A stretch of 64,000 nt of DNA, taken from the NCBI GenBank assembly GCA_021018815.1, contig JAITYX010000002.1, positions 14,601,001 through 14,665,000 of the forward strand. The letters are read 5' to 3'. Shown here in pieces: positions 11,111-24,345 of this stretch (position 1 is the stretch's first letter; each line of letters opens with the position of its first letter). The notes under the pieces were generated by a model. That model did no database searches and was not told the origin of the DNA. It was given only the letters and a program-made list of their open reading frames with translations. Position numbers and translations under genes: made by a program. Origin of the DNA: Talinum fruticosum. Lineage: Eukaryota; Streptophyta; Magnoliopsida; Caryophyllales; Talinaceae.

Positions 11111-13375
11111 TGGAAATTTCTTTGGTGTTAATGCTTTATTTGAGTGTTTTTTTGGTGTTAATGTTTTTCAAATGATCTAGAATGGGCCTTAAATAGCCAA
11201 AAATCCCTTGAATTATCAAAAGGTTTGTTAAAATATTAGTTGACAATTTTTTGAAAATTTTCCAAAAATTACAAAAACCCCGGATAATAGCCTTCGTTTT
11301 TTAATCTTGAAAACACTTGACCAGACATGCCTCTGAAACCCCATTTGAAGTTTATATTATTATCTTTATGAATTTAGATAAACTTGATAATTACTACTTA
11401 TGACATTGTCATTGTTTTTTTGCTCTTAGAAGGTTATCCCAAAGCAAATAAGAATTAGGAAGATTTTGTCGTTTCATTTGAGTAATTTTATGATGTAAAA
11501 TGCTCTTTAAATGATCTTGAATGGACCTTAAATAACCAAGAAATTCTTGAATTGTCGAGTAAGTTTGTTAAGATATTATTTGATAGTATGTTGAAAATTT
11601 TTCAAAAATTGCAAAAAATCGTGAATAATAACCTTCATTTTTGGGTCCTGGAAACACTTGACGAGTATACCTCCGAAACCCCTTAGGAAGTTCACGGTAT
11701 TAACTTTATGTATTTAGATGATCTTGATAATTACTACTTATGACATTGCCATTTTCCTATTTATCTTGGAAGGTGATTTCAAAGCTGCGAAAAATGAGAA
11801 AGATTTGAATGTTTTTGAGTGTTTTTCTAGTGTTAATGCTCTTCAAATGATCTACAATGGGTCTTAAATAGTTAAAAATATCTTGAATTGTTAGCAAGTT
11901 TGTTAAGATATTATTTGACAATTTTCTAAAAAATTTTCCAAAAATTGCAGAAAATCGTGGATAATTTTGATAATTATTACTTATGACATTGTTATTGTCC
12001 TTTTGCTCTTAGAAGGTGATTACAAAGCAGGAAAGAATGAATAAGATTTAGGTATTTTATTTTAGTGTTCTTCTAGTGTAAAATGTTATTCAAATGATTT
12101 AGAATGGGTCTTAAATAGGTAGGAAATTCTTGAATTGTCAATTGGTTTGTAAAGATATTATTTAAAAACTTTCCAAAAATTTCCCATAATTTACGTGAAA
12201 ATTGTGGATATTAGTATTCATTTTTGTGTCTTAGAAGCACTTGACCACTAAGTAGTAAAAATTCTATTCAAATGATTTAGAATGGTCTTAAATAGGCGGG
12301 ATATTCTTGAATTGTCAATTGGTTTGTAAAGATATTATTTAAAAACTTTTCGAAAATTTCCCAAAATTTGCGGAAAATTGTGGATATTAGTATTCATTTT
12401 TTAGTCTTAGAAGCACTTGACCACTAAGTAGTAAAAATGCTATTCAAATGATTTAAGAATAAGAAAGATTGGTGTGTTTAGTTTGGGTGTTCTTCTAGTG
12501 TATAATGCTCTTGAATTGATCTTTAATGGACCATAAATAGTCAAGAACATCTTAAAGTTCTTAAATTTTCAGTAGGTTTATTAACATTTTTTTGAACTTT
12601 ATTAACTTTATGTATTTATATGATCTTAATAATTACTACTTATGACATTACCATTTTTCTTTTGATCCTAGAAGGTGATCCCAAAGTAACAAAAAATGAA
12701 AAAGATTTGAATGTGTCTTTTTCTGGTGTATAATGCTTTTCAAATGATCTACAATGGGTCTTAAATAGTTAAAAATGTCGTGAATTGTCAGTAAGTTTAT
12801 TAAAATATTTTTTGACAATTTTCTGAAAATTTCCCAAAAATTGCAAAAAATCGTAGATAATAACCTTTGTTTTTAGTCTTGGAAACACTTGACTAGTATA
12901 GTATGCCAATGAAATCCCTTGGGAAGTTTACAGTATTATTCTAAAAATTTAGATGATTTTGATACTTAGTATTTATAACATGGCGATTGTCTTTTTTTTT
13001 TTTTTTTTTAATCTTAGAAGCTAATCTCAAAGTAGGCAAAAATGAGCAAGTTTTGGGTGTTTTATTTAAGTATTTTCTAATATTTAATGCTATTAAAATG
13101 ATGTAGAGTGGGCTTTAAATAGTTAAAAATCTCTTGAATTGTCGATAAGTTAGTTAAGACATTATTTGAATACTTTTCGAAAATTTTTCAAAAATTACAA
13201 AAAGTCATGAATAATAGCTTTTGTTTTTAGGTCTTAGAAGCACGTGATCAATATGCCTTTGAAACCCCTTTTAAGTTTACATTATTATCTTTATGAATTA
13301 AAATGATCTTGATATATGTCATTGTCATTGTTTTTTTGCTTTTAAAATGTGATCCCAAAACAGCAAAAAATGAGC
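11110..13375. repeat. Tandem array 2 of the ~335 bp repeat
   Basis: Same unit as arrays 1 and 3, about seven copies, several shortened. The entry sequence (ctggaaatttctttggtgtta) and exit into block D are the same as for array 1, so array and flanks were duplicated together. A local duplication of about 170 bases shows at 12,090-12,440, where the caagaaattcttgaattg-type segment and gtagtaaaaat tail occur twice. Confidence 0.85.
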
Positions 13376-15190
13376 AAGATCCCAAAGCAGCCATGAATGA
13401 GCCTTTTATTTAAACAAAAATATTAGACCCTTAATAACCCATTAAGAAAAATCAACTACAAAATGCTAACCTAAGATAATTACTGTCAACTATGAAAAAA
13501 AAAAAAATTAAAAACCCATACTGCCATCATATTCTGATATAACAGGGCCTTCATAACCCAAAAAATCCTAACAAAATGGATCAATTTACGGAAGCCCAAG
13601 TCCTGCCATTGCCAAAACAAAGACCAAGCAACATTGAAAAAGGAAGAGGGAAATCCCACATATTTATGAAAATATTTGATATAAAAGGACGGAAGTTATC
13701 ATGGATAGTGACATTTAAGCACATATAAAAACCAAGACGTTTTCACTCAGATCACCCATCATTCTATCAAGCTCTCTGCAACACAGTAATACCAGCAAGT
13801 ACATATTGCAAAATGACTGAATGTTTACTGACCTGTGATTACATAGCAGCAACAGCGGGAAGGAGTCAAGACTTTTATATGGTAATATCATATGCATTTT
13901 GAAAATACACTCTGAACCTGAAAAGATCAAGTAACATGAAGGTCAATAATCTTCACCCTAACCAACCCACCCCCCCAAAAAAAAAAAAAAGAAAAATGAA
14001 CATAAAAGTCAGGTTGTAGTCTAAGCACAAACCACAAGCCATATGAACTAGAGGTCACAAATTGGAAATGTCAATGAAGCCTCTGCACAAACTGGAAGAA
14101 CAATGCAGCAGTGTCGTCGCTTTTGGATCAGAGCAATCAACAACAGAGGAATCCAAAACGGGAAAAAGACAGGGAATAAGGAAAAAGAAATAACCAGGGA
14201 AACCTTTAATCACATTTTTTGCACAACCAGTTCAGCAAGAGATTTCCATATAGAGTCAATAGTGAAGCCTTTGCACAAGAACCAGCCATTAACTTGGAAT
14301 GAAGCAAACAAAGAGGAAAAAATTAGAGAGCACGTATACAAGTATACCCTTGGATCTCTTAAGAAGAAGTCTTACATCCCAAGCAAATATCTAGACGAAT
14401 ATGGAAGAACAAACTAAAGATTAGTACTTCATTTGGGATCCACATTATGATGATAGATTCCTTAAAATTTTAATGCTCGGGGTAAATAATGCTTCTAATC
14501 AGATTATAGAACTCAACAAATTCAAGAAACCCTTCACCTCAAGTGGAATGTTTTGGAAATGTGTAGAAAAGAACTATACTTCTTTTGGGCCAAGTAACAA
14601 AGTTTCCCATAACAAACCAATCGTTACTCTCATTCCACCCAATGCATGTTACCTGGACAACTAAATTCCAAAAGGCATTTTATCGAATAAAATGTCACGC
14701 TTGTAAGACAGTGAGAAGTCTAAAATGGTAAACATGCCAGCATGAACAAATTATGAGATACCTTAGGTATATCACTGCAGCTATACTATTGATATAGGCA
14801 TCTGACAAGAAGATGAAAAGAAATAAGCAACATACGCATTTCAAAGCCCACATAGACAGAATGATACCGGACATATCAATAGCAATGTTCCCCAGCTGGA
14901 TATTTTCCTTGTTCATTCTTTCACCTCTTCAGCCATTCCAACTTGCAATAAAAGAATATTAATGAACGGTTCCATGCAACCATTCCATAAACATGACCTG
15001 ATTTTGCATAAATAAAGTAGATAGAAAAACGGTCAAATAAAATATGATATAGCGGACTCATAAAATAGTTCCTGTGGTGGATAACATACGGATCAAATCC
15101 AGAAATGTTATTACTAGCACGAGTCATCCAACTCATACATCTCACTCACCAACAATTCAAAAAGCTCTGTTTCTGCAACACGTAGAATAA
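13375..15190. repeat. Block D2, 1.8 kb duplicated block
   Basis: Nearly identical to block D3 (22,505-24,345) over its full length; the match ends at aaaggaga. Minus-strand reading gives exon-like patches with splice-like borders, for example one encoding GNIAIDMSGIILSMWALK around 14,840-14,905. They do not assemble into a gene I recognise. The plus-strand open frame at 14,103-14,417 is probably incidental. Best reading: a copied intron-exon stretch of a minus-strand gene whose 5' end may be the one near 25.6 kb. Confidence 0.6.
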
Positions 15191-15660
15191 CAAGTAAAAT
15201 GAAGTGCGACATTTTCTAGTTGAACAGAAAGAGCAGATTACAAAAGGAGATGACAAACCTGTGAGTGTCCACCTACGAAATAGTTGTCCTACTCAGCATT
15301 TTGCATAATCCAGTGAATAGTTGGTTCAGCCAGTAAAATTTATTCGAATTGCTGCACCTCCCTTCATCCCCTCCTCAACTTTATTGGCCAATGAACCTAT
15401 AATTCTACATTGAATATATTACATAAGCACAAACCTTTCCACCCACTCACATAGACCAGAGCAATTGTGCTAGGCTCCAGTCACACTAATCCAGCAGACA
15501 TAGAACTGGCAGTAAAATTATCAAACAGATAGTAAACCCGCAGAAGAGTAATTAAAACAAAATTCCTAAACTTTTCCTGAATGGAGAGAACAACTGAATT
15601 ATACTTCCTCTAACTTTCAAGTAAATTGTCTACCTTGACAGAGTCTTCATCACTCATGTC
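15190..15660. other. Non-repeated sequence between D2 and the SNF2-like fragment
   Basis: The similarity to block D3 ends at 15,190. I see no exon or element ends with confidence in this stretch. Confidence 0.4.
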
Positions 15661-15805
15661 AATATCATCATCTGGGCCTCGAGTTCAATTCCATCTGAAC
15701 AAGCATCTTTTGCTCTACTCCACCATTTTCATGTATGCTTCCTGGTCATCTTTCTGAAAGGCATTCATCATCATCTTCTCTTGCCTTCCATGCCATACCT
15801 GAATG
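15660..15805 (-). pseudogene. SNF2-type remodeller fragment (possible)
   Basis: Minus-strand reading gives RQEKMMMNAF followed by QKDDQEAYMKMVE and then an in-frame stop where the family usually continues ESKNERL. That string resembles the segment between the HSA and ATPase domains of plant SWI/SNF2 chromatin remodelling ATPases. Only about 26 codons are convincing, and the following sequence is out of register. I infer a dead exon fragment; I recognised the family from motif memory only. Confidence 0.4.
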
Positions 15806-16089
15806 TATAAAAGTGTTCAATATCTCTTTTATACTACAAACAAATATACATACATCTCTTTTATATCTATTTCCCGTGGGTTCCCCTTTTCCTCCGGTAT
15901 CATTAGTATCATAAAAAAAAACAACTTAAAGAGGTACCATGACTCGTCATTTCTCTGTTTATGAATTACCAACTTGCAACTGGAATTCACAAGCTGCGTT
16001 GAGCGAATCTTCAAAATATTTTCCTAATATTGAGATAGTTCTCGACCTATACAAACGGAACCAGGAAGGAGTATTTATTTATGAGCAAG

Positions 16090-19000
16090 ATTTGAGTATT
16101 TTAGATAATCTTGATAATTAATACTTATAACATTGCCATTGTCTTTCTAATCTTAGAAGATGATCCCACTGAGGAAGATTTGGGTGTGTTTATTTAAGTA
16201 TTTTTCTGGTATATAATGCTCTTGAAATAATCTGAAATGGGCATTAAATAGCAAATAACCTCTTCAGTTGTCGAGTAACTTTGTTAAGATATTGTTTGAA
16301 AATTTTCCAAAAATTTTTCAAACAGATGAAAAAACCGTAGATAATAGGCTTATTTTTGAGTCTTGGAAGCACTTGACCACCATGTCTCTGAAAACCCTAG
16401 AGAAGTTTACAATATTATCTTTATAAATTTAGATGATCTTGATAATTACTACCAATGACATTGCCATTGTCTTTTTGATCTTATAAGGTGATCCCGAGCG
16501 ACTAAGAATGAGGAAGATTTTGGTGTTTAATTTGAGTGTTTTTTTTTGTATACAATGCTCTTGAAATGATCCAGAATGTTCCTTAAATAGCTAAGAACTT
16601 TTTAATTTTCAAACAGTTTGTTAATATATTATTTTACAACTTCTCTAAAAATTGCAAAAAAAACGTGCATAATAGTCCTCATTTTTGGGTCCTGGAAGCA
16701 CTTAACCATTGTGCCTCTAAAACCACTTAAGAAGCTCGCAATATTCTCATAATGAAATTTAGATGATCTTAATTATTTCTACTTATGGCATTACTATTGT
16801 GTTTTGGATTATAGAAGGTGATCCCAAAACGGACAAGATTTGAGTGTTTGATTTGAGTATTTTCTGGTATACAATGCTCTTGAAATGATCTAGAATGGGC
16901 TTTAAATAACCAGGAACCTCTTGAATTGTCGAGTAGGTTCATTAAAATATTATTTGACAACTTTTCGAAAATTTTCAAAAAAATTGCAAAACATCGTAGA
17001 TAATAGCCTTCATTTCGGGTCTTGAAAACACTTCACCGAGTATGCCTTTGAAACCCCTTTTGAAGTTCATAACATTATCTTTATGAATTTGGATGATCTT
17101 GATAATTACTACTTATGACATTGCCATTATCTTTTTGCTCTTAAAAGGTGATCCCTTAAGCGACCAAGAATGAGCAAAATTTGGGTGTTTTATTTGAGTA
17201 TTATCCAAAAATATCTCATTGCAAAAAAATCGTGGATAATAACCTCCATTTACGGGTCTTCGAAGCACTTAGCCACTATGCCTCCGAAACCCCTTGGGAA
17301 TTTCACAATTTTATCTTTATGAATTTATATGATATTGATAATTACTAATTATGCCATTGCTATTGTCTTTTTATCATAGAAAGTGATCCCAAATTAGTTA
17401 AGAATGAGAAAGATTTGGGTGTTTTATTTGGATGTTCTTCTAGTCTATAATGCTCTTGAAATGACCTTGAATGAGACTTAAATAGCCAAGAATCTCTTGA
17501 ATTGTCGAGTAGGTTTGTTAAAATATAATTTGACAACTTTCCAAAAATTTCCCAAAAATAGCAAAAAATGTTGGTAATAGCTTTCATTTTTGGGTCTTGG
17601 AAACACTTGACCATTATGCACCAATAAAACCCCATGGAAAGTTCTCAATATTATCTTTATGAATTTAAATTGTCTTGATAATTAGTACTTATGACATTGC
17701 CATTTTTTTCGTCTTATAAGTTGATCCCAAAGCACCTAAGAATGAGCAAAACCGAGTGTTTTATTTGAGTCTTTCCGGTATTCAATTCTTTTGAAATGAT
17801 CTAGAATGGGCCTTAAATTGCCTGGAACCTTTTAAATTGTCGAGTAGGTTTGTTAACGTATTATTTGACAACTTTCAGAAAATTTCTCGAAAAATTACAA
17901 AAACAAGTGGATAACAGACCTTTATTTTTTTTTTTGGTCTTGGAAGCACTTGACCGAGACGCCTCTAAAACCCCTTCGAAGTTTACAATATTATCTTTAT
18001 GAATTTAGATGATCTTGATAATTACTACTTACATTGGCTTTTTACTCTTAGAAGGTGATCCAAAAGTAGCCAAGAATAAGCAAGATTTAGGTGTTTTATT
18101 TAAGTGTTTTTCCGGTGTACATTGCTCTTCAAATGATCTCGAATGGACCTTAAATAGCCAATAAACTCTTGAATTGTCAGATTTGTTAATATATTATTTG
18201 AAAACTTTCTTAAAATTTTCCAAAACCGCAAAAAACCTTGGATAATTACCTTTATTTTTAGGTCTTGGAAGCACTTGACCACTATGTATCTAAAACCCCT
18301 TGGAAATTTCACAATTTCATCTTTATGTATTTAGATGATCATAATAATTATTATTTATGACATTGACATTATTTTTTGATTTTAGAAGGTGATATCAAAG
18401 TAGTCAAGAACGAGAAAAAATTTAGGTGTTTTATTTGGGTGCTCTTGTGGTGTATAATGCTCTTGAAATGAACTAGAATAGGTCTTAAATAGCGAAGAAC
18501 CTCTTGAATTATCAGTAGTTTTATTAAGATATTATTTGAGAATTTTTCGAAAACTTCCTAAAACTTACAAAAATCCATGAATAATAGCCTTCATTTATGG
18601 GTCTTGGAAACACTTGACCAATATGCCTCCGAAACCCCTTGAAAGTTCACGAGTATTATCCTTATGAATTTAGGTGATCCTGATAATTATTACTTATAAC
18701 ATTGACATTGTCTTTTTTATTTTAGAAGGTAATCCCAAAGTAGTCAAAAATGAAGAAGATTTGGGCGTTTATTTGGGTATTCTTCTAGTGTACAATGCTC
18801 TTCAAATGATCCGGAATAGGCCTGAACCAGCTTAGAACCTCTTCAATTATGTTAATATATAATTTGACAACTTTTCAAAAATTCTAAAAAATTGAAAAAA
18901 GTTATTGATAATAGCCTTCATTTTTTAGTCTTGGAAGCACTTGACCGGTATAGTATGCTAATGAAATTCCTTGGGAAGTTCACGAGTATTATTTTGATAA

Positions 19001-21540
19001 ATTTAGATGATCTTGATAATGATTACTTATGACATTGCCATTGTCTTTCCGATCATAGATGGTGATCCCAACGCAGCCAATAATGAGCAAGATTTGGATG
19101 TTTTATTAATTCAGCATTTTTCCGGTGTTTAATCCTCCTAAAATGATCTAAAATGGACCTTAAATAGCCAAGAAATTCTTGAATTGTCGAGTAGGTTTGC
19201 TAAGATATTATTTGACAACTTTCTGAAAATTTTTCAAAAATTACAAAAACCCGTGGATAATAATAACCTTTATTTTTGGGTCTTGGAAACACTTGACCAC
19301 TATGCCTCCGAAATCCCTTTTGCAATTTAGAGTATTATTTTTATAAATTTATGTGATCTTGATAATTATTACTTATAACATTGACATTCTCTTTTTACTC
19401 TTAAAAAGTGATCCCAAAACAACCAAGAATGAGCAAGACTTGGGTTTTATTTAAGTGTTTTTCTAATGTACAATGTTTTTCAAATGATTTAGAATGGGTT
19501 CTAAATAGCCAAGAAACTCTTGAATTCTCGATAAATTTGTTAAGATATTATCTGAAAATTTTTTGAAAATTTTCCAAAAATTGCAAAAAACCGTGGATAA
19601 TAGTCTTCATTTTTGGGTCTTGTAAGTACTTTATCACTATGCCTCGAAACGCCTTGGAAAGTTTGCACTATTATCTTTAGTATTTAGATAATCTTGATAA
19701 TTACTTCTTATGACATTGCCATAATTTTTTTGATCTTAGAAGGTGATCCTAAAATGGTCAAGAATGAACAAGATTTGGGTGTTTTATTTGGGTGCTCTTA
19801 TGATGTATAATGTCTGTTGAAATGATCTGGATTGAGCCTTAAATAGCTACTAAGCTCTTGAATTGTCAGTAGGTTTGTTAACATATAAGTTGATAACTTT
19901 TCGAAAATTTTTCAAAAATTGCAAAAAGACCGTTGATAATAAATAGCCTTTATTTTTTGGTCTTGGAATCACTTGACCAAGTATACCAATGAAACCCCAT
20001 GGGAAGTTCACTGTATTATCTTTATGAATTTAGATGATTTTGATGATTATTACTCATGACATTGTCATTGTCTTTTTATCTTAAAAAGTAATCCCGAGTA
20101 GTCAAGAATGAGCAAGATTTGGGTGTTTCATTTGAGTGTTCTTATGATGTTCAATGCTCTTGAAATGATCCAATATAGGCCTAGTCGGGAACCTCTTGAA
20201 TTGTCGGTAGGTTTATTAAGATATTATTTAGTAACTTTTCGAAAATTTCTCAAAAATTGCAAAAAGGTTGTTGATAATAGCCTTTATTTTTGGGTCTTGA
20301 AAGCACTTGATCAGTATGCCTCTAAACTTCTTTTGAAGTTTCATCGTATTATCTTTATGAATTTAGATGATCTTTATAATTATTACTTATGACATTGTCA
20401 TTGTATTTTTGCTCTTACAAGGTGATCCCAAAGCAACCAAGAATGAGCAACATTTGGGTGTTTTATTTGAGCGTTTTTCTCGTGTATAATGCTCTTCAAT
20501 GATCTAGAATGGGCCTTGAGATTTTATTTGACAACTTTCCAAAAATTTTCTAAAAATTGCAAAAAACCGTAGTTAATAACCTTCATTTTTTGGTCTTGAA
20601 AGCACTTGACCACTTTACCTCCGTTTGGTAAGTTTATATTGTTATCTTTATTTATTTAGATGATCTTGATAATTACTACTTATAACATTGCTATTGAATT
20701 TTTTTATCTTAAAAGGTGATCCAAATGACACGCGACAATAATTCACTCGAACTAGATTCCCGTGCGGCGCTAGCAAACTCTTGAATTGTCGAGTATGTTT
20801 GTTAAGATATTATTGGAAGCACTTGAATTGTCGTTATGTCTTAAAAGCACTTGATCACTATGTCTCCGAAATCACTTGAGATGTTTATGGTATTACCTTT
20901 ATGAATTTAAATGATCTTGATCCCAAAGTAGTCAAGAATGAGCAAGATTTGCATATTATATTTAAGTGTTCTTCTGGTGTATAATGTTTTTGAAATGATC
21001 TTAAATGGGCCTTAAGTAGTCAAGAACCTTTTAAATTGTCACTAGTTTTGTTAAGATATAATATGACAACTTTTCGAAAATTTCACAAAAATTTCAATTG
21101 TACTCGGCTTGTTTTGTCCTAATTTCTTTACGCTCGGGTCAAATTCAGACAAAAAACACCAAACTTGGGCAATTATTATGCTGTTAGCCTGAATTGTAGT
21201 GTTAGATCTCACACTGTTATGTGGACTAGCCTTCATTTTTAGGTGTTAGGATGCACTTGACTAGTATGCCAATGAAACCCCTTGGAAAGTTTGGAATTTA
21301 AATAATCTAGATAATTATTACTTATGATATTGTATTATCTTTTTATCTTAGAAGGTGACCCCAAAGTAGTCAAGAATAAGCAAGATTTTGGTGACCTATT
21401 TGAGTTTTTTTTTTTTTTTTTCCGGGAGTACAATACTCTTAAAATGATCTAGAATGACCTTAAATAGCCTTAAATAGTCAATAAATTTGTTAAAATATTA
21501 TTTCACAATTTTTAGAAAATTTTCCAAAATTAGAAACTAC
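16090..21540. repeat. Tandem array 3 of the ~335 bp repeat
   Basis: The largest array, about 15-16 units. The landmark gataattactacttatgacat recurs near 17,675, 18,012, 18,345, 18,678, 19,013, 19,352, 19,697, 20,040 and 20,368; the spacings run from 328 to 345. Units are diverged and several are cut short (for example near 17,200 and 20,750). From about 20,730 the register is disturbed by unrelated insertions, and decayed units continue to about 21,540. No conserved open frame exists. Confidence 0.85.
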
Positions 21541-21936
21541 CACATAATTAAAGTCTATGGTTTACAACCTTTTCAGGGCACCCACATAACAAGACTAGTC
21601 AACACAAACAAGCAAATTGTGCCTAAGGGTTGTGAGCACTGAACTCGATGTTAGAAAATCTTCCTAGAGTGCGTGCATCGTGTATGGAACAATGATGGTT
21701 AGAGTAACACAAGACATACAAGAACTTTACAAGATAGGAGAAAACACGTATCTTACTTTATACCCTATACCCGCACAAGTTATACTAATCTTGGGTGTAT
21801 AGAGACAGAAAAGTTTATGCCAATATCCAACTTTTACTGTGTTTACATCAATTAGTATCTTATCATAAATGCCTTTATCATAAATATGTATCACTAATAA
21901 TCAACCCATTAACACTAACCAACATTCATTATCACT

Positions 21937-22068
21937 AATTAACAGTTAATTATAATTTCAACATTGATCAACATCACATTGATTGGCACACTTATTAACA
22001 TTAATTAACAGTTAATTATAATTTTAACATTGATCAACATCACATCAATTGGCACACATTAACATTGT
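21937..22068. repeat. 66 bp direct tandem repeat
   Basis: The segment beginning aattaacagttaattataat occurs at 21,937 and again at 22,003, each followed by acattgatcaacatcacat and a ttggcacac motif. There are two copies with a few differences. Confidence 0.8.
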
Positions 22069-22289
22069 TTATAGTAAGTTAAAAACAACATGCATTTATC
22101 ATAAATCATGCCACCTAATAAATATTTTCTTTGGACAATTTTTTTCTTCTTTCTTTTGCCTCAACAACTAAGAGATCCCTTCGAGGAACACGGGGAACTC
22201 GAATTTTCGATATTCCTTTTTATTTCTCATCAAACGAATGGCAGCCTTCTTATTGGATGATCATGATACTTTCCAAAAATCGAAATTCT

Positions 22290-22341
22290 TCGTGCGGATC
22301 TGAACTTACCCAACAAGGAATTTCGCTACCTTAGGACCGTA
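22290..22341 (-). rRNA. Organellar 23S/26S rRNA fragment
   Basis: The reverse complement reads acggtcctaaggtagcgaaa, then ttccttgttgggtaagttc and a cgcacgaa stretch. This matches the very conserved domain of bacterial-type large-subunit rRNA, including the universally conserved ggtagcgaaattccttg. About 50 bases match. Some differences from the conserved sequence (gttgggt for gtcgggt) indicate decay. The adjacent 22,130-22,290 is of unknown origin. It is an organelle-to-nucleus insertion, not a working rRNA gene. Confidence 0.6.
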
Positions 22342-22504
22342 ACATTCATAAAGTTTTTATAAAGATGGGAAACCATCTTATTACTTTTCCCACAAAATAA
22401 AAAAAAGCCATCTTAGTTTTTTAAAATCTTGATTCAGAAAATTGACCTTTAAAGTTTCTAAAATCTTGATTATTTTCATTTGTCTGCGCCTTATGAGCAT
22501 TTAT

Positions 22505-24345
22505 AGTGATATTTAAACAAAAATATTAGACCCTTCATAACCCATTAAGAAAATCAAATACTAATAGCACAAAACTAACTAAAATTCTAACCTAAGATAA
22601 TTACTGTCAACTATAAAAAACAATTAAAAACCCACACTGCCATCATATTCTGATATAACAGGACCTTCATAACCCAAAAAATCCTAACAAAATGGATCCA
22701 TTACTGAAGCCCAAGTCCTGCCATTGCCAAAACAAAGACTAAGCAACATTGAAAAAGGAAGAGGGAAGTCACAAATTTATGAAAATATTTGATATAAAAG
22801 GAGGACGGAAGTTATCATGGATAGTGACATTTAAGCACATATAAAAACCAAGACGTTTCCACTCAGATCACCCATCATTCTATCAAGCTCTCTGCAACAC
22901 AGTAATACCAGCAAGTACATATTGCAAAATGACTGAATGTTTACTGACCTGTGATTACATTAGTAGCAACAGCGGGAAGGAGTCAAGACTTTTATATGGT
23001 AATATCATATGCATTTTGAAAATACCCTCCGAACCTGAAATGATCAAGTAACATGAAGGTCAATAATCTTCACCCTAACCAACCACCCCCCAAAAAAAAA
23101 AAAAAAGAAAAATGAACATAAAAGTCAGGTTGTAGTCTAAGCACAAACCACAAGCCATATGAACTAGAGGTCACAAACTGGAAATGACAATTAAGCCTTT
23201 GCACAAACTGGAAGAACAATGCAGCAGTGTCGTCTTTTTTGGATCAGAGCAATCAACAACAGAGGAATCCAAAAGGGGAAAAAGACAGACTAGGGAAAAA
23301 GAAATAACCAGGGAAACCTTTAATCACATTTTTGCACGACCAATTCAGCAAGTGATTTCCATATAGAGTCAATGATGAAGCCTTTGCACAAGAACCAGCC
23401 ATTAACATGGAATGAAGCAAACAAAGAGGAAAAATTAGAGAGCATGTATACAAGTATACCCTTTATCTCTTAAGAAGAAGTCCTACATCCCAAGCAAATA
23501 TCTAGATGAATATGGAAGAACAAACTAAAGATTAGTACTTCATTTGAGATCCACATTATGATGATAGATTCCTTAAAATTTTAATGCTCGGGGTAAATAA
23601 TGCTTTTAATCAGATTATAGAACTCAACAAATTCAAGCAACCCTTCACCTCAAGTTGAACTGTTTGGCAATGAGTAGAAAAAAAAACTATACTTCTTTTG
23701 GGCCAAGTAACAAAGTTTTTACTATCATTCCACCCAATGCCTGTTACCTGGACAACTAAATTCCAAAAGGCATTTTATCGGATAAAATGTCACTCTTGTA
23801 AGAAATTGAGAAGTCTAAAATGGTAAACATGCCACCAGGAATAAATTATGAGATACCTTAGGCATATTACTGCAGTTATACTATGGATATAAGCATCTGA
23901 CTAGAAGATGAAAAGAAATAAGCAAAATATGCATTTCAAAGCCCGCATAGACAGAATGATACCGGACATATCAATAGCTATGTTCCCCAGCTGGATATTT
24001 TCCATGTTCATTCTTTCACCTCTTCAGCCGTTCCAACTTGCAATCAAAGAATATTAATGAACAGTTCCATGCAACCACTCCATAAACAGGACCTGATTTT
24101 GCATAAATAAAGTAGATAGAAAAACGGTCAAATAAAATATGATATAGCAGACTCATAAAATAGTTCCTGTGGTGGATAACATACAGATCAAATCCAAAAA
24201 TGTTATTACCACCACGAGTCATCCAACTCATACATTTCACTCACCAACAATTCAAAAAGCTCTGTTTCTGCAACATGTAGAATAATAAGTAAAATGAAGT
24301 GCGACATTTTCCAGTTGAACTGAAAGAGCAGATTACAAAAGGAGA
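22505..24345. repeat. Block D3, 1.8 kb duplicated block
   Basis: The third copy of block D. Unlike D1 and D2, it is continuous with unique sequence leading to a plausible promoter and first exon at 25.5-25.7 kb, so it may be the source copy. Minus-strand exon-like patches (for example 23,900-23,965) match those in D2. Confidence 0.6.

Larger units (their letters stand above)
21540..22505. other. Junction region between array 3 and block D3
   Basis: A composite stretch with a 66 bp direct repeat (21,937 and 22,003) and a short organelle rRNA-like piece (22,290-22,341). Nothing else is recognisable. Confidence 0.5.

Noticed and set aside
14103..14417. 104-codon plus-strand ORF as a real gene
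   Set aside because: It is disrupted in the near-identical block D3, and the opposite strand looks more exon-like.
16090..21540. CRISPR-like array
   Set aside because: Units are ~335 bp, diverged along their whole length, with no short repeat/unique spacer pattern, and the genome is eukaryotic.
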